A stretch of 64,000 bases of DNA from Mycobacterium sp. (GTDB lineage: Bacteria; Actinomycetota; Actinomycetes; Mycobacteriales; Mycobacteriaceae): positions 1 to 64,000 of the forward strand of contig NZ_SCRH01000039.1 in NCBI RefSeq assembly GCF_004298145.1, written 5' to 3'. Positions 48,472 through 61,151 of the stretch are shown one piece after another (positions within the stretch are counted from its first letter, which is position 1; every line of letters begins with the position of its first letter). The notes beneath the pieces are model-generated. The model had not been told where the DNA came from and ran no database searches. It saw only the letters and a list, made by a program, of their open reading frames with translations. The translations under genes were made by a program, and so were the position numbers.

Positions 48472-48918
48472 TTACTCGGCTTTTTTGATGGCGGTCATCG
48501 TAGCGAGCATGGTGGCCACGTGTGTGGAATTTTCTCCGGTGACGGCATAGGCATCACCTCGACAGACGGTGAGGTTTCGACCGGGGCGCAGGACCTCGCC
48601 ATGCGCCCGCAGGCGATCGCCGACGGCGGGATCGAGCAGGTTGACCTTCAATTCCACGGTCAGTACGGCCATCCCCCGCGCCATGAGCGTGAACGCCGCG
48701 TAGCCGCACGCGCTGTCGAGAATCGCGATGCCGACCCCGGCGTGGAAGAACCCGTCTTGCTGGGTCAGACCCGGGACGAAGGGCACTTCGATCTCGACCG
48801 AACCCGGCTCAACGCTTCGAAGTTCAGCACCGAAGGTGGCCATGATCCCCTGCCGCGCGAAGCTTTCCCGCACTCGCTGCCGGTAGTCCGCATCACGGGG
48901 CTCGAAAGAGGGGCACAT
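48472..48918 (-). CDS. PaaI-type hotdog-fold thioesterase
   Basis: 148 residues from ATG 48918; the open frame continues upstream to 49539 but that part lies antisense-free inside uvrA in another frame and is not coding. Hotdog fold with GFFHAGVGIAILDSACGYAAFTLM (about 60-83), the position of the HGG-type catalytic loop of PaaI thioesterases, followed by TVELKVNLLDPAVGDRLRAHGEVLRPGRNLTVCRGDAY. It should hydrolyse an acyl-CoA; the substrate is unknown. Its start is 26 bp after the uvrA stop on the same strand, so it is likely the second gene of the uvrA unit and would share its DNA-damage promoter. I do not recall a gene at this place in M. tuberculosis. Confidence 0.85.
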   Translation of the reverse strand: MCPSFEPRDADYRQRVRESFARQGIMATFGAELRSVEPGSVEIEVPFVPGLTQQDGFFHAGVGIAILDSACGYAAFTLMARGMAVLTVELKVNLLDPAVGDRLRAHGEVLRPGRNLTVCRGDAYAVTGENSTHVATMLATMTAIKKAE

Positions 48919-48944
48919 AGCCCGGAGAGTATCGCGAAGCGGGG

Positions 48945-51863
48945 TCAGGCGGTGGCTTTGCGGCGCCGGCCCGATCGGCGCACGGGAGCACTTGTTGCCG
49001 CCGCGCCGCGCCCGATGACCTCGGCGAGGAACTTCCCGGTGTAGCTCTCCGGCACCGCCGCGACGTCCTCCGGAGTGCCTTCCGCGACAACCGTTCCGCC
49101 CTCGGCGCCGCCTTCCGGCCCCATGTCGACGATCCAGTCCGAGGTCTTGATGACGTCCAGGTTGTGTTCGATGACGATGACCGTATTGCCTTTGTCGACA
49201 AGGCCGTTGATCACCTTGAGCAACTTGCGGATATCGTCGAAATGCAGGCCCGTGGTGGGTTCGTCCAGGATGTAGATGGTGCGTCCGGTGGAGCGCTTCT
49301 GCAGTTCGGCGGCCAGTTTGACGCGCTGCGCCTCGCCGCCGGACAGCGTCGGCGCCGGCTGGCCGAGCCGCACATAACCCAGGCCGACGTCGACCAGGGT
49401 GCGCAGATAGCGGTGGATGCCGGTGATCGGCTCGAAGAACTCCGCCGCTTCCTCGATGGACATGTCCAGCACCTCGGAAATGGTTTTGCCCTTGTAGTGC
49501 ACCTCGAGGGTTTCCCGGTTGTAGCGGGCGCCATGACACACCTCGCAGGGCACATACACGTCGGGGAGGAAGTTCATCTCGATCTTGATGGTGCCGTCAC
49601 CGGTGCACGCTTCGCAGCGGCCGCCCTTGACGTTGAACGAGAACCGGCCCGGTTGGTAGCCACGGACCTTGGCCTCGGTGGTGGCGGCGAACAGGGTGCG
49701 GATCTTGTCGAACACGCCGGTGTAGGTGGCCGGGTTCGACCGCGGTGTGCGGCCAATCGGCGACTGATCCACCCGCACCAGCTTGTCCAGGTGGTCCAGC
49801 CCGGTGACCCGGGTATGACGACCCGGGACCTGCCGGGCGCCGTTGAGCCGGTTGGCCAGCACCGCCGCGAGGATGTCGTTGACCAGAGTCGACTTGCCCG
49901 AACCGGACACGCCGGTCACCGACGTGAGCACGCCGAGCGGAAACGAGACGTCGATGCCGCGCAGGTTGTGCTCGCGGGCGCCGACGACGGTGAGCTGCCG
50001 GCGCCGGTCGACGGGACGCCGGATCGCCGGCATCTCGATGCTTTCCTTGCCCGACAGGTAGGCGCCGGTGATCGAGTCCTTGTTGGCCAACAGCTCGCTG
50101 TAGGTGCCACTGTGCACGATCTGACCGCCGTGCTCGCCGGCCCGCGGGCCGATGTCCACGATCCAGTCGGCGTGCGCGATGGTGTCCTCATCGTGCTCGA
50201 CGACGATCAGCGTGTTGCCCAAACCCCTTAGACGAGTGAGGGTTTCGATGAGGCGACGGTTGTCGCGCTGATGGAGCCCGATGGACGGCTCGTCGAGCAC
50301 GTAGAGCACACCCACCAGACCGGACCCGATCTGGGTGGCCAGCCGAATGCGTTGCGCCTCACCGCCGGACAGGGTGGCCGCGGCGCGCGAGAGCGACAGA
50401 TACTCCAGCCCGACGTCGAGCAAAAAGCCCAGCCGCGACTGGATTTCCTTGAGCACCTGCCCGGCGATCGCCTGCTCGCGCGGCCCCAGGGTGAGCGTGT
50501 TGAGGAAGTCGGCGCAGTCGGAGATCGACAGCTCACAGACCTCGGCGATGGACTTCTTGCCGCGATCCCCCGCGGCCAGCGACACCGCCAGGATCTCCGG
50601 CTTGAGCCGGGTGCCCTCGCAGACCGGGCAGGGCACGTCGCGCATGAAGCCTTCGTAGCGTTCCTTCATCTGCTCGGATTCGGTCTGCGCCATCTTGCGC
50701 TGCAGGAACGCCAGCACACCCTCGAAATCGGCGTAGTACGACCGGGTCCGGCCGTACCGGTTGCGATACCGCACATGCACCTGATGGTCGGATCCCTCGA
50801 GAATCGCCTTGCGGGCCTTGGCCGGCAGTTTGCGCCACGGGGTGTCGACGTCGAAGCCGAGCTCGTCACCGAGCCCGGCCATCATCCGGGTGAAGTACTC
50901 GGCGGTGTGGCCCGTCGACCACGGCGCCACCGCGCCCTCGGCCAGGGTGCGCTCGGGGTCGGGCACGACCAGGTCGGGGTCGACCTCCTTGCGGATGCCC
51001 AGACCGCTGCACTCCGGGCAGGCGCCGTACGGCGAGTTGAACGAGAAGGACCGGGGTTCCAGGTCGTCGACGGCCAGCGCGTGCCCGTTGGGGCAGGCCA
51101 GCTTCTCGGAGAACCGCTGCTCGCGATTGTGCGCGTCGTGTTCGTGATCGACGAATTCCAGCACGACGATGCCGTCGGCCAGCTTGAGCGCGGTTTCCAC
51201 CGAGTCGGTGAGTCGCTGTTTGGCGCTGGCTTTCACGGTGAGGCGGTCCACCACCACCTCGATGTCGTGCTTCTCCTGCTTCTTCAGCTTCGGCGGATCG
51301 GTCAGTGGGTGCACGACACCGTCGACCCGGACCCGGCTGTAACCCTGGGCGTTGAGCTTCTCGAAGAGGTCGGCGAACTCCCCCTTGCGGGTGCGCACCA
51401 CCGGGGCGAGCACCAGGAATCGGGTGCCTTCCGGCATGACCAGCACCTGGTCGACGATTTGCTGCGGTGTCTGACGGGCGATCCGCTCGCCGCACACCGG
51501 GCAGTGTGGGGTGCCCCCGCGCGCGTAGAGCAGGCGCAGATAGTCGTAGACCTCGGTGATGGTGCCGACCGTCGACCTCGGGTTGCGGTTGGTGGATTTC
51601 TGGTCGATGGACACCGCCGGGGAGAGACCCTCGATGAAGTCCACGTCCGGCTTGTCCATCTGCCCGAGGAACTGGCGGGCGTAGGCCGACAAGGACTCCA
51701 CGTAGCGCCGCTGCCCCTCGGCGAAAATCGTGTCGAACGCCAGCGAGGACTTACCCGATCCGGATAGCCCCGTGAACACGATCAACGCGTCGCGCGGCAG
51801 GTCGAGATCGACGCCGCGCAGGTTGTGCTCGCGGGCGCCCTTGATGATCAGACGGTCAGCCAA
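48945..51863 (-). CDS. uvrA: Excinuclease ABC subunit A
   Basis: 972 residues, the same length as M. tuberculosis UvrA. It recognises bulky DNA lesions with UvrB at the start of nucleotide excision repair. Two ABC ATPase halves: Walker [15 protein letters not shown] (about 33-46) and [13 protein letters not shown] (about 660-672), two [10 protein letters not shown] signatures, and two DEP Walker B motifs. A zinc finger is clear in the second half (CEACTGDG...CEVCHG). Expressed from a predicted PafBC-type DNA-damage promoter (51947-51969) with a leader of about 77 nt. The M. tuberculosis neighbours on both sides are kept. Confidence 0.98.
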   Translation of the reverse strand: MADRLIIKGAREHNLRGVDLDLPRDALIVFTGLSGSGKSSLAFDTIFAEGQRRYVESLSAYARQFLGQMDKPDVDFIEGLSPAVSIDQKSTNRNPRSTVGTITEVYDYLRLLYARGGTPHCPVCGERIARQTPQQIVDQVLVMPEGTRFLVLAPVVRTRKGEFADLFEKLNAQGYSRVRVDGVVHPLTDPPKLKKQEKHDIEVVVDRLTVKASAKQRLTDSVETALKLADGIVVLEFVDHEHDAHNREQRFSEKLACPNGHALAVDDLEPRSFSFNSPYGACPECSGLGIRKEVDPDLVVPDPERTLAEGAVAPWSTGHTAEYFTRMMAGLGDELGFDVDTPWRKLPAKARKAILEGSDHQVHVRYRNRYGRTRSYYADFEGVLAFLQRKMAQTESEQMKERYEGFMRDVPCPVCEGTRLKPEILAVSLAAGDRGKKSIAEVCELSISDCADFLNTLTLGPREQAIAGQVLKEIQSRLGFLLDVGLEYLSLSRAAATLSGGEAQRIRLATQIGSGLVGVLYVLDEPSIGLHQRDNRRLIETLTRLRGLGNTLIVVEHDEDTIAHADWIVDIGPRAGEHGGQIVHSGTYSELLANKDSITGAYLSGKESIEMPAIRRPVDRRRQLTVVGAREHNLRGIDVSFPLGVLTSVTGVSGSGKSTLVNDILAAVLANRLNGARQVPGRHTRVTGLDHLDKLVRVDQSPIGRTPRSNPATYTGVFDKIRTLFAATTEAKVRGYQPGRFSFNVKGGRCEACTGDGTIKIEMNFLPDVYVPCEVCHGARYNRETLEVHYKGKTISEVLDMSIEEAAEFFEPITGIHRYLRTLVDVGLGYVRLGQPAPTLSGGEAQRVKLAAELQKRSTGRTIYILDEPTTGLHFDDIRKLLKVINGLVDKGNTVIVIEHNLDVIKTSDWIVDMGPEGGAEGGTVVAEGTPEDVAAVPESYTGKFLAEVIGRGAAATSAPVRRSGRRRKATA

Positions 51864-51946
51864 CGCTGCCCCTCTCAGGAACGATCCGGCAACTTCTCCG
51901 TAGCCGCAAAGCGCATCCGAGATCAGAATTGCGCACGGCGCATTCC

Positions 51947-51969
51947 ATGCTATGTGCCCGTACCGACAA
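51947..51969 (-). promoter_or_regulatory. PafBC-type (RecA-independent) DNA-damage promoter of uvrA
   Basis: On the minus strand TTGTCGGTA (51969-51961), 8 bp, then TAGCAT (51952-51947). This fits the RecA-NDp motif of mycobacteria, tTGTCRgtg-N8-TAnnnT, controlled by PafBC. Eight of nine bases of the upstream element match. The start would be near 51940, about 77 nt before the uvrA ATG. No mycobacterial LexA box was found here. Confidence 0.8.
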
Positions 51970-51997
51970 GCAACTTCTGACCAGTAACGTGGCCGGT

Positions 51998-52696
51998 ATG
52001 ACTGCCCAGGACGGCCCCACTGTCAAGCTGGTCGACAACTACACCGGACACGTCGACCCTGGTACCGCGGCCCGCCGGACCCTGCCCGGCGCCACGATCA
52101 TAAAGGCGTCGGTGGGCCCCATGGACAACAATGCGTATCTGGTGACGTGTTCCGCCACCGGCGAAACACTGTTGATCGACGCCGCCAACGACGCCGACGA
52201 TCTGATCGCCCTGATCCGGGAGCACGCACCGAAGGTGTCGCTGATCGTGACCAGCCATCAGCACTTCGATCACTGGCAGGCGCTCGAGGCCGTCGCGAAG
52301 GCCACCGGGGCGCCGACCGCCGCCAACGAGATCGACGCGGAGGCGCTGCCCCTCAAACCGGACCGTTTGCTGGCGGGCGGGGACACCGTGCAGATCGGCG
52401 AGCTGAGCTTCGACGTCATCCACCTGCGCGGGCACACCCCCGGGTCGATCGCACTGGCCCTGGACGGGCCCGCGACGGGCGGGGTCACCCAGTTGTTCAC
52501 CGGCGACTGCCTGTTCCCGGGCGGTCCTGGCCGTACAACACGCCCCGAAGATTTCGATTCGTTGATGAGCGGCCTCGAAACCAAGGTGTTCGACGTGTAC
52601 GACGACGCCACCGTCATCTACCCCGGCCATGGTGACGACACGGTGTTAGGCGCCGAACGCCCCCACCTGAGCGAATGGCGCGAGCGGGGCTGGTAG
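51998..52696 (+). CDS. MBL-fold metallo-hydrolase (Rv1637c type)
   Basis: 232 residues from ATG 51998; an in-frame ATG at 51929 lies in the uvrA promoter and is less likely. Metallo-beta-lactamase fold with the metal motif [12 protein letters not shown] (HxHxDH), a later metal His in [25 protein letters not shown] with the bridging Asp, and [17 protein letters not shown]. This is the glyoxalase-II-like branch, so a thioester hydrolase such as a mycothiol-conjugate hydrolase is plausible. The SHQHFDHW loop has Gln and Phe where many have LHADH or THxHxDH. Divergent from uvrA, tail-to-tail with the universal stress protein gene 20 bp on. Substrate unknown. Confidence 0.88.
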   Translation: MTAQDGPTVKLVDNYTGHVDPGTAARRTLPGATIIKASVGPMDNNAYLVTCSATGETLLIDAANDADDLIALIREHAPKVSLIVTSHQHFDHWQALEAVAKATGAPTAANEIDAEALPLKPDRLLAGGDTVQIGELSFDVIHLRGHTPGSIALALDGPATGGVTQLFTGDCLFPGGPGRTTRPEDFDSLMSGLETKVFDVYDDATVIYPGHGDDTVLGAERPHLSEWRERGW

Positions 52697-52716
52697 CGGC
52701 GCAGCAGGTCGAGCTT

Positions 52717-53160
52717 TTACGTCGTGGTGTGCACGATCAAGACGTCGGTCTTGGCCCGCCGCGAGACGTTGGCCGGCACCGATCCCAGCAGCCGGCCGGC
52801 GATGGTGCTCAGGCCGACGTTGCCGACCACGAGCAGATCGGCCTGCTCTTCCTCGGCTAGGTGTATCAGCGCATCGACCGGCGCCCCCACGATGGGGCGC
52901 TCGTCGATGTTGTGCGCGCCGGCAGCAAGGGCGCGGTCCTTGGCGTCGCGCAGAATCGCGTAAATCGGCGCGGTGCCCGAAACCTTGTAGCTTTCATCCC
53001 CCAGGGCATCGGCGGCCCGGGCGTCCTCATGTTGAGGCAGGTACGCCGAGGCCACGATCAGCTTGGCGTCCGGCCCGGCGATCTGCGCCGCCTTCTCCAC
53101 CGCCCGCATAGACGAGTCCGAGCCATCGGTTCCTACCACCACAGTTCGATACGCGCCCAT
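52717..53160 (-). CDS. Universal stress protein (Rv1636 / TB15.3 type)
   Basis: 147 residues, a single USP domain. It starts with GAYRTVVVGTDGSDSSMRAVEKAA and has the nucleotide-binding motif VVGNVGLSTIAGRLLGSVPANVSRRA (G-x2-G-x9-G-S). The M. tuberculosis orthologue Rv1636 binds cAMP; with an adenylate cyclase elsewhere in this window a cAMP-buffering role is possible. GGGAGG precedes ATG 53160. A palindrome and a TACTGT -10 element lie just upstream. Cytosolic, probably dimeric. Confidence 0.93.
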   Translation of the reverse strand: MGAYRTVVVGTDGSDSSMRAVEKAAQIAGPDAKLIVASAYLPQHEDARAADALGDESYKVSGTAPIYAILRDAKDRALAAGAHNIDERPIVGAPVDALIHLAEEEQADLLVVGNVGLSTIAGRLLGSVPANVSRRAKTDVLIVHTTT

Positions 53161-53176
53161 TTACCCTCCCAGTTTC

Positions 53177-53202
53177 GGTTGGTCAGCCAACCCAAGACAG
53201 TA
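53177..53202 (-). promoter_or_regulatory. Promoter and palindrome of the universal stress protein gene
   Basis: On the minus strand TACTGT (53202-53197) is a -10 element giving a start near 53190. That start falls inside the perfect inverted repeat GGTTGG-TCAG-CCAACC (53177-53192). The repeat is therefore either a repressor site over the start or a hairpin at the very 5' end of the mRNA that would protect it from decay. It is 17 bp from the ATG. Confidence 0.45.
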
Positions 53203-53444
53203 TCGCGTTTGCTCGATGCAGAGGAGTTAGATCAGCGACACAGTGTGGCGTGGCGCACCCGCAATTTGCGGCGTCTGGCTGACCGAACCGACAATATCGA
53301 GAATGACAAAACAATCAGCTGCTCGGGGTGACGACGGAAAGCATTGCATTATGCGGCTTTTCGCGAATATGGGCGGGAACCGCGAATGCGTCGGGTGCTG
53401 TTTGTGACCGGTTCGACCGACCGGGTCCTACAGTAACAAGCATC

Positions 53445-55022
53445 ATGTCCATGCCCACCCTCGAGCCGATTTTCCAGCCGCGCGCCGGGGATGTCGTCGA
53501 CGAGCCCGTAGCCGCGCGCCCGCGCGGCAGATTGCTCGACCCGTGGGCGATCGCCCTGTTCGCCACCGTGGTCAGCGCGGCGTGGGCCTGCCGGCCGTCG
53601 CTGTGGTTCGACGAGGGGGCCACGATCTCGGCTGCGGCGAGCCGGACGTTGCCCGAGCTGTGGCGGCTGCTGGGCCACATCGACGCCGTACACGGGGCGT
53701 ATTACCTGGTGATGCACGGTTGGTTCGCGCTGTTTCCGCCAACCGAGTTCTTTTCCCGGTTCCCCAGCGCCCTGGCCGTGGGCGCCGCCGCCGCCGGGGT
53801 CACGGTGTTCACCAAGCAGTTCGCGACGCGGCCGACAGCGGTGTGCGCGGGTGCCGTTTTCGCCATCCTGCCCCGCACGACGTGGGCGGGGATGGAAGCG
53901 CGTTCGTACGCCTTCGTGGCGGCCGCGTCCGTTTGGCTGACGGTGTTGTTCGTCGCCGCCGTCCGGCGCAACAGGCCGCGCTGGTGGGTTTGGTACGCGC
54001 TGGGATTGATGCTGTCGATCCTGCTCAACCTCAACCTGGTCCTGCTGGTGCCGGTCTATGGCGCGATGCTGCCGCTCCTGGTCCCCGCGGGCTCCCGCCG
54101 GTCTCCGGTCTTGTGGTGGGCCGCCAGTTCGGCCGTCGCGGTCGGGGCCATGACGCCGTTCCTCCTGTTTGCCCATGGCCAGGTGTGGCAGGTCAACTGG
54201 ATCTACCCGGTGAGCTGGCATTACGCATTCGACATCGTCCTGCGGCAGTATTTCGACCACAGCGTCGGCTTCGCCATCCTGAGCGCCGTGCTGATCGTCG
54301 CGGCGGTCGTGACCCGGCTGGTCGGTGTGCCCGCCGGCGACCTGCGCCGGTTGTTGACGATCTGTGCGGCGTGGATGGTCATCCCGACCGCGGTGATCGT
54401 CATCTATTCGGCCGTCAACGAACCGATCTACTACCCGCGCTATCTGATCTTCACCGCGCCCGCGATGGCCGTCGTCCTGGCCGTCTGCATCGTCACGCTC
54501 GCCCGCCGGCCCTGGCCCATCGCCGGCGCGGTGCTGTTGTTCGGCATCGCCGCGATGCCGAACTACCTGTTCATCCAGCGCTGGCCGTATGCCAAAGAGG
54601 GGTGGGATTACAGCCAGGTCGCCGATCTGATCAGCTCGCACGCCGCCCCCGGCGACTGTCTGATGGTGGACAACACCGTGCCCTGGAGGCCCGGGCCGAT
54701 CCGCGCGCTGTTGGCCACCCGGCCGGCCGCCTTCCGGTCGCTGATCGACGTCGAACGCGGCGTCTACGGCCCGAAGGTCGGATCGCTGTGGGACGGCCAC
54801 GTCGCCGTATGGCTGACCACGGCCAAAATCAACAAATGCTCCACAATCTGGACCATTACCAATAAAGACAACTCATTGCCCGACCATCAATCGGGACAAC
54901 GGCTGCCGCCCGGAAGCGCATTCGGGCGCGCCCCGGCATACCGATTCCCGGGCTACCTCGGCTTCCACATTGTCGAGCGTTGGCAATTCCATTACTCGCA
55001 GGTCGTCAAGTCCACGCGGTAA
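53445..55022 (+). CDS. capA: GT-C membrane mannosyltransferase, LAM capping (CapA / Rv1635c type)
   Basis: 525 residues from ATG 53445; the frame is open back to 53328 but MSMPTLEP matches the start I recall for the M. tuberculosis protein, and a TACAGT -10 (53429-53434) places transcription start only 3-4 nt before this ATG. About ten hydrophobic helices between 30 and 400 and a C-terminal extracytoplasmic domain. The GT-C acidic motif is in the first loop, RPSLWFDEGATISAAAS (about 50-66). In M. tuberculosis Rv1635c transfers the first mannose cap from polyprenyl-phosphomannose to lipoarabinomannan outside the membrane; caps distinguish pathogenic slow growers. The gene order uvrA-Rv1637c-Rv1636-capA-Rv1634-uvrB is conserved. 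Confidence 0.87.
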   Translation: MSMPTLEPIFQPRAGDVVDEPVAARPRGRLLDPWAIALFATVVSAAWACRPSLWFDEGATISAAASRTLPELWRLLGHIDAVHGAYYLVMHGWFALFPPTEFFSRFPSALAVGAAAAGVTVFTKQFATRPTAVCAGAVFAILPRTTWAGMEARSYAFVAAASVWLTVLFVAAVRRNRPRWWVWYALGLMLSILLNLNLVLLVPVYGAMLPLLVPAGSRRSPVLWWAASSAVAVGAMTPFLLFAHGQVWQVNWIYPVSWHYAFDIVLRQYFDHSVGFAILSAVLIVAAVVTRLVGVPAGDLRRLLTICAAWMVIPTAVIVIYSAVNEPIYYPRYLIFTAPAMAVVLAVCIVTLARRPWPIAGAVLLFGIAAMPNYLFIQRWPYAKEGWDYSQVADLISSHAAPGDCLMVDNTVPWRPGPIRALLATRPAAFRSLIDVERGVYGPKVGSLWDGHVAVWLTTAKINKCSTIWTITNKDNSLPDHQSGQRLPPGSAFGRAPAYRFPGYLGFHIVERWQFHYSQVVKSTR

Positions 55023-55081
55023 TCGCGTACGGGCGCCATGACCGACCGCGCAGGGCGCCCGACGCTGGACGGCCCGGCCGC

Positions 55082-56503
55082 TCAGGCCACGTTGGCGACC
55101 GGCTGCGCCTGGCGCGTGGCGCGGGTCGCGGCGTACGACACCGCCACACCGGCGGCGCTCAACGCGGTGAACACCGTGAACAGCAGGTGAGCCGCCACGT
55201 CCTCGCCACCGGTGGCCGTGTTGACGACGACACCGGCCAGCCCGGCGCCGATCGCCGCGGAGGTCAGCTGGACGGTGTTGATCGCCGCCGAAGCGGCGCC
55301 GCCCTCGGCCGGGTCGTTGACGCAGGCCATCGCGCGGGCCGACAGGTGCGGCCAGGCCATCCCGATCCCGGTGCCGGCGACCAGCAGCGCCACCGCCCAC
55401 AACGCGGCGGTCAAGGCGGACCCGGCACCGTGCCGGGCCACGGCACCCAGCGCCAGGCCGGACGCGGCCACCAGCGGCGCCACCATGACCACCCGCCCGA
55501 TCGTTCGCGGGTTTTCCAGCGACGCGCTGACGATTTCGCTGACCGTCCAGCCGACGGCGAGCGCCGCGCCCAGGAAGCCGGCCGCGATCGGCGTCAGGTG
55601 GGCCAACCGTTGCCCGAACAGCGGCACGTAGGTGTTCACCATCGCGGCGCCCATCAGGACGCCCATGGTGAGGTAGATCCATTTCAACGGCCCCGGAGAG
55701 AACACGCTGGGCGGCAGGATGGCCGCGTGCATGCGCCAGTCGACGATCACGAACAGGCCGACCAGCGCGATGCCGGCCGCGAGCAACCCATACGTCGCGA
55801 CGGTGTTGCGCGGAATCTGCGCGACGCTGACCGCCAACGCGGCGGCACCGATGATCAGCAGCGACCAGACGGGCACCTTCATCCTGGGGATGCCGTTCGT
55901 CGGGTCGTTGACACGGGCCAGCGCGACCGGCACCAGCAGGGCCATCAAGGCGGTCAGAACGGCCATCACGACAAAAGCCCACCGCCAAATCCCGAGCTGT
56001 GCGAACAGGCCGCCCGTCGTGGGCCCCACCACGGTCGCGACTCCCCACATCGCCGACACGAGCGCCGAGCCCCGCGTCCACAGCCAGCGGGGCAGGGCGG
56101 AGTTGATCACGGCGTAGCCCAGCCCGGCCAGCAGGCCGCCGGCCACCCCCTGCATCGCGCGCCCGGCGATCAAAACGTGCATGTTGGGCGCCGCACCGCA
56201 AACCAGGCTGGCGACGCCGAACACGGCGAGTCCGGACAAATATGACGACCGCGCCCCGATGCGCAGCAGCATCGGATTGACCATCGTCGCCGCGACCACC
56301 GACCCGACCAGATACAACGTCGTCACCCAGGCATAGAGCCGACTTCCGCCGATTTCGGAGATGGTGTTGGGCAACAAGCTGGTGGTCAGGAACTCGTTTG
56401 TGGCGTACAGCGCTACTCCGCCGGCCAGCAGGATTGACGTCCTCAGATACCTGGCGCCCAGCAGCTCTCGCCAGCCGCCGGTGATAGTCGCCGCGTCGGT
56501 CAC
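55082..56503 (-). CDS. MFS drug efflux transporter (Rv1634 type)
   Basis: 473 residues with about 12-14 hydrophobic helices, close to M. tuberculosis Rv1634 (471). The loop after helix 2-3 has IGARSSYLSGL, and motif-C-like GVATVVGPTTGGLFAQLGIW lies in helix 5, which marks a proton-antiport drug exporter. Rv1634 has been linked to fluoroquinolone efflux; the substrate here is not known. Convergent with capA (59-bp gap) and 57 bp after uvrB on the same strand, so it may share the uvrB damage-inducible transcript, which would tie efflux to DNA-damaging drugs. Confidence 0.9.
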   Translation of the reverse strand: MTDAATITGGWRELLGARYLRTSILLAGGVALYATNEFLTTSLLPNTISEIGGSRLYAWVTTLYLVGSVVAATMVNPMLLRIGARSSYLSGLAVFGVASLVCGAAPNMHVLIAGRAMQGVAGGLLAGLGYAVINSALPRWLWTRGSALVSAMWGVATVVGPTTGGLFAQLGIWRWAFVVMAVLTALMALLVPVALARVNDPTNGIPRMKVPVWSLLIIGAAALAVSVAQIPRNTVATYGLLAAGIALVGLFVIVDWRMHAAILPPSVFSPGPLKWIYLTMGVLMGAAMVNTYVPLFGQRLAHLTPIAAGFLGAALAVGWTVSEIVSASLENPRTIGRVVMVAPLVAASGLALGAVARHGAGSALTAALWAVALLVAGTGIGMAWPHLSARAMACVNDPAEGGAASAAINTVQLTSAAIGAGLAGVVVNTATGGEDVAAHLLFTVFTALSAAGVAVSYAATRATRQAQPVANVA

Positions 56504-56560
56504 CCCTCTACCGTATGGGGTGGCGCGGGGGTAGCCGCCGGAGATCGGTTGCCAGCAAAC

Positions 56561-58732
<2,172 letters not shown>

Positions 58733-58738
58733 ACCACC

Positions 58739-58761
58739 AGGGTAGAGCCGATCACCGACAA
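58739..58761 (-). promoter_or_regulatory. PafBC-type DNA-damage promoter giving leaderless uvrB mRNA
   Basis: On the minus strand TTGTCGGTG (58761-58753), 8 bp, then TACCCT (58744-58739): an exact match to tTGTCRgtg-N8-TAnnnT. Six nucleotides separate the -10 from ATG 58732, so transcription should start on the A of the ATG. No Shine-Dalgarno sequence is present or needed. Confidence 0.85.
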
Positions 58762-58934
58762 GCGTCCCGGAGCTGGTCTCCGTTCGTCGTCGTCGCCTGA
58801 CCTTGCCCCATCCGGCACGGGAGTACCGGGCCTGAAAGGACAACGCGCTTCCCGAACGTGCTAGCGGATGCGCCAGCGGATCCGAAACTCACCTATCGGT
58901 ACCCGGAGGCCGGCTCCCGAGTGACCGTCCTCGG

Positions 58935-61034
58935 CTATCCCGCGGGACGCGTCCACGTCCGGGTGACCGGATCGCATTGCAGCAGGTAGCCGTCGCTGGA
59001 GGTACTCATGGCGAACACCGAGGTGCCCGGCCGGTCGCACGAGCCACCGGCGGCGTGCACGCCCATCGTGATCGGGGCCTTGGCCCAGCTGCCGCCTTCG
59101 CACACGATCTGCTCGTTGTTGGTCGGGTCATAGGCGACCTTGCCGACATCGCCGCACAGCCCGCCGAGCACCGGCGGCGCCGGCGCGGACGCGGTGGTCG
59201 AGGTGTTGACGACCTGGGCGGGATCCCCCAGCGCCACCCCCGCCGGGGCGGCGCCGGCCCGGGTGGCCACCACGGGCACCCGCACCACCGCCCCCTGGGC
59301 GCCGCACTCGTTGCTCAGCACGGTCTCGGTCTCCGTACCGCGCAGCGTGCCGTCGGCCTGCGGCGCCAGCGACCGGGCGATGGTTTCCTGCTGGGTGGCC
59401 GGGATCTGTCCGCTCGGCGGGGTGCAGCCCACTCGCAGCTGCTCGGGTGCCCCCTGCCAGTAGCCACCCACATAGCGCAGGGTGTCGGACTGGCCCGTGC
59501 CGGCCAGTTGGTGGGTGGCATCGTCCAGCTGGGTCCCGGTGGCCGCGCACCCGTTGGTCGTGCAGGCCGACCGGAACGCCCACCAGCCGGTGGTGGCTCC
59601 GCCGTGCCGGATGCCGATGCCGTTGGTTGTCCGCTTCGTTTGGTCGTAGTCCAGCCGGTAGGTCCCACTGAGCGCCGGTCCGCCCGCGGTGGGCGCGGCG
59701 CTTGGGGCGGGGACGGACGGTTTGGACGCGAGCGCGGGGTTGGCCGGCGGCGTGGTGGGCTCGAACGAGTACAGGATCGACCAGGTTGCCGCGACGGCGA
59801 CGAGCACCGCGCACACCAGCGCGGTAGCCCATCGGGTTTTCGACGAAAACCGCCGGTTCACGGCGGCAAGGGCGCCGCCGGGTCCGCGCCGGCGGCGCGA
59901 CGTCGACCCGGCGGTGCCGGACCCGGCGCCGCCGCCGGCGTCGGCGTCGGAGAACTGCTCGCTGACGGCCGTGGCGAACGCACGGCACCGCCCGAACCTG
60001 TCCTCGGGCCGTTTCGCGAGTGCCTTTGAAAACACGTCGTCGAGCTCCGCCAGGTCCGGCCGAAAATCGCTGAGCCGGGGCGGTTCCTCGTGCAGGTGCT
60101 GACTGATCACGGCGATCGGGTTGGAATGCCGGAACGGCGGCGCACCGGTGAGCAGATGGAAAGCCGTTGCCGCCAAAGCATATTGGTCCGCCCGCCCGTC
60201 AATGGGAGAACCCGCCAGCTGTTCGGGCGCGGCGTAGGCCACGGTTCCCACCGCGACATTGGTTTCGGTGATCCCACTGATGTCACCGAGGTGACGCGCG
60301 ACACCGAAGTCCGCCAACAGGATTCGGCGCTCTCCGGCTTCAGGATGGGTGAGCAGGATGTTAGCGGGCTTGACGTCGCGGTGCAGCAGGCCTCGGTCAT
60401 GCGCGTAGTCCAGCGCGCCCGCGACCGCGTGCACGATGGCGCACACCTCGCGGATCGGCATGCCCTCGGTGTAGCCCTCCTTGACCAGCCGCGAGGCATC
60501 GGTGCCCTCGACATAGTCCATCGAAATCCACAGGTGCCCGTTGAACGCGCCGCGGTCGTGGACACCGACGATGTGCGGGTGCCACAGCGTCGCCGCGAGA
60601 TCGGCCTCACGGTTGAACCTTTCGCGAAACTCGGGATCGGCCGTCACCGCCTCGGCGAGGACTTTTATCACGTCGCGCCGCGGCAGCCGGGGATGCAAAG
60701 CCAGGTAGACCTCGGCCATGCCGCCGGCCCCCAGCCGCCGCAAGATGGCGTACCCGGCGAATGATGCGCCATTCCCTACCGCGAGCTGCAACACACTGGA
60801 CCCGCTGTCCCGTTGTGCCGCTTCAGGTTCCGCGTTCGGTGTGGAATCCACCGGTGGTATCCGGCGAAACAGCTGTCCGATGGGCATGGCGGGCAGCGAA
60901 TGAAAGCCCGCGCGCAAGGCGTCACGGGCCTGGCGCGGGTTGCTCAGCAGTCCGCGCCCGGCGCTGATGCGCCGGGTCGTTCGCTTGTGCTCATCCATCA
61001 ATGCTTTGGCCCCCTCGCTCGAATAATGCCCCAC
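58935..61034 (-). CDS. Receptor Ser/Thr protein kinase (Pkn family) with large extracytoplasmic domain
   Basis: 699 residues. N-terminal segment of about 90 residues, kinase domain about 94-360, Gly/Arg-rich juxtamembrane stretch (365-395), one membrane helix (401-422), extracytoplasmic region 423-699. The kinase is complete: Gly loop [10 protein letters not shown] (101-110), Lys124 (VIKVL), HRDVKPAN (Asp220), DFG 242-244, activation loop with several Thr, and APEQ. The external part begins with a Pro/Ala/Ser linker and has [16 protein letters not shown]...[20 protein letters not shown], a Cys-containing sensor repeat of the PknF/PknJ type, then a second Cys-rich part (LCGDVGK...IVCEGGSW...GSCDRPG). 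Divergent from the FHA-ABC exporter, so it is the likely kinase for it. Several upstream ATGs make the start uncertain (13 or 50 are alternatives). Confidence 0.87.
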   Translation of the reverse strand: MGHYSSEGAKALMDEHKRTTRRISAGRGLLSNPRQARDALRAGFHSLPAMPIGQLFRRIPPVDSTPNAEPEAAQRDSGSSVLQLAVGNGASFAGYAILRRLGAGGMAEVYLALHPRLPRRDVIKVLAEAVTADPEFRERFNREADLAATLWHPHIVGVHDRGAFNGHLWISMDYVEGTDASRLVKEGYTEGMPIREVCAIVHAVAGALDYAHDRGLLHRDVKPANILLTHPEAGERRILLADFGVARHLGDISGITETNVAVGTVAYAAPEQLAGSPIDGRADQYALAATAFHLLTGAPPFRHSNPIAVISQHLHEEPPRLSDFRPDLAELDDVFSKALAKRPEDRFGRCRAFATAVSEQFSDADAGGGAGSGTAGSTSRRRRGPGGALAAVNRRFSSKTRWATALVCAVLVAVAATWSILYSFEPTTPPANPALASKPSVPAPSAAPTAGGPALSGTYRLDYDQTKRTTNGIGIRHGGATTGWWAFRSACTTNGCAATGTQLDDATHQLAGTGQSDTLRYVGGYWQGAPEQLRVGCTPPSGQIPATQQETIARSLAPQADGTLRGTETETVLSNECGAQGAVVRVPVVATRAGAAPAGVALGDPAQVVNTSTTASAPAPPVLGGLCGDVGKVAYDPTNNEQIVCEGGSWAKAPITMGVHAAGGSCDRPGTSVFAMSTSSDGYLLQCDPVTRTWTRPAG

Positions 61035-61151
61035 GCCAGTGGGCGATTCGCCTCAGGCGGCTATGAAAGCGCTATGAATAGCCAAGCCGAAAACAAAGGG
61101 AAGTCACAGCCGGATCCCATAGAGCCACCGCCGGCACGGGCCGATACTTGA

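Noticed and set aside
48919..49539. Upstream extension of the thioesterase frame
   Set aside because: It overlaps the conserved 3' part of uvrA in another frame and is Arg/His-rich without a fold.
53405..53420. GTTCGACC before capA as a LexA/SOS box
   Set aside because: Only one half (GTTCGA) of the mycobacterial SOS palindrome is present; the partner TCGAAC at the right spacing is missing.
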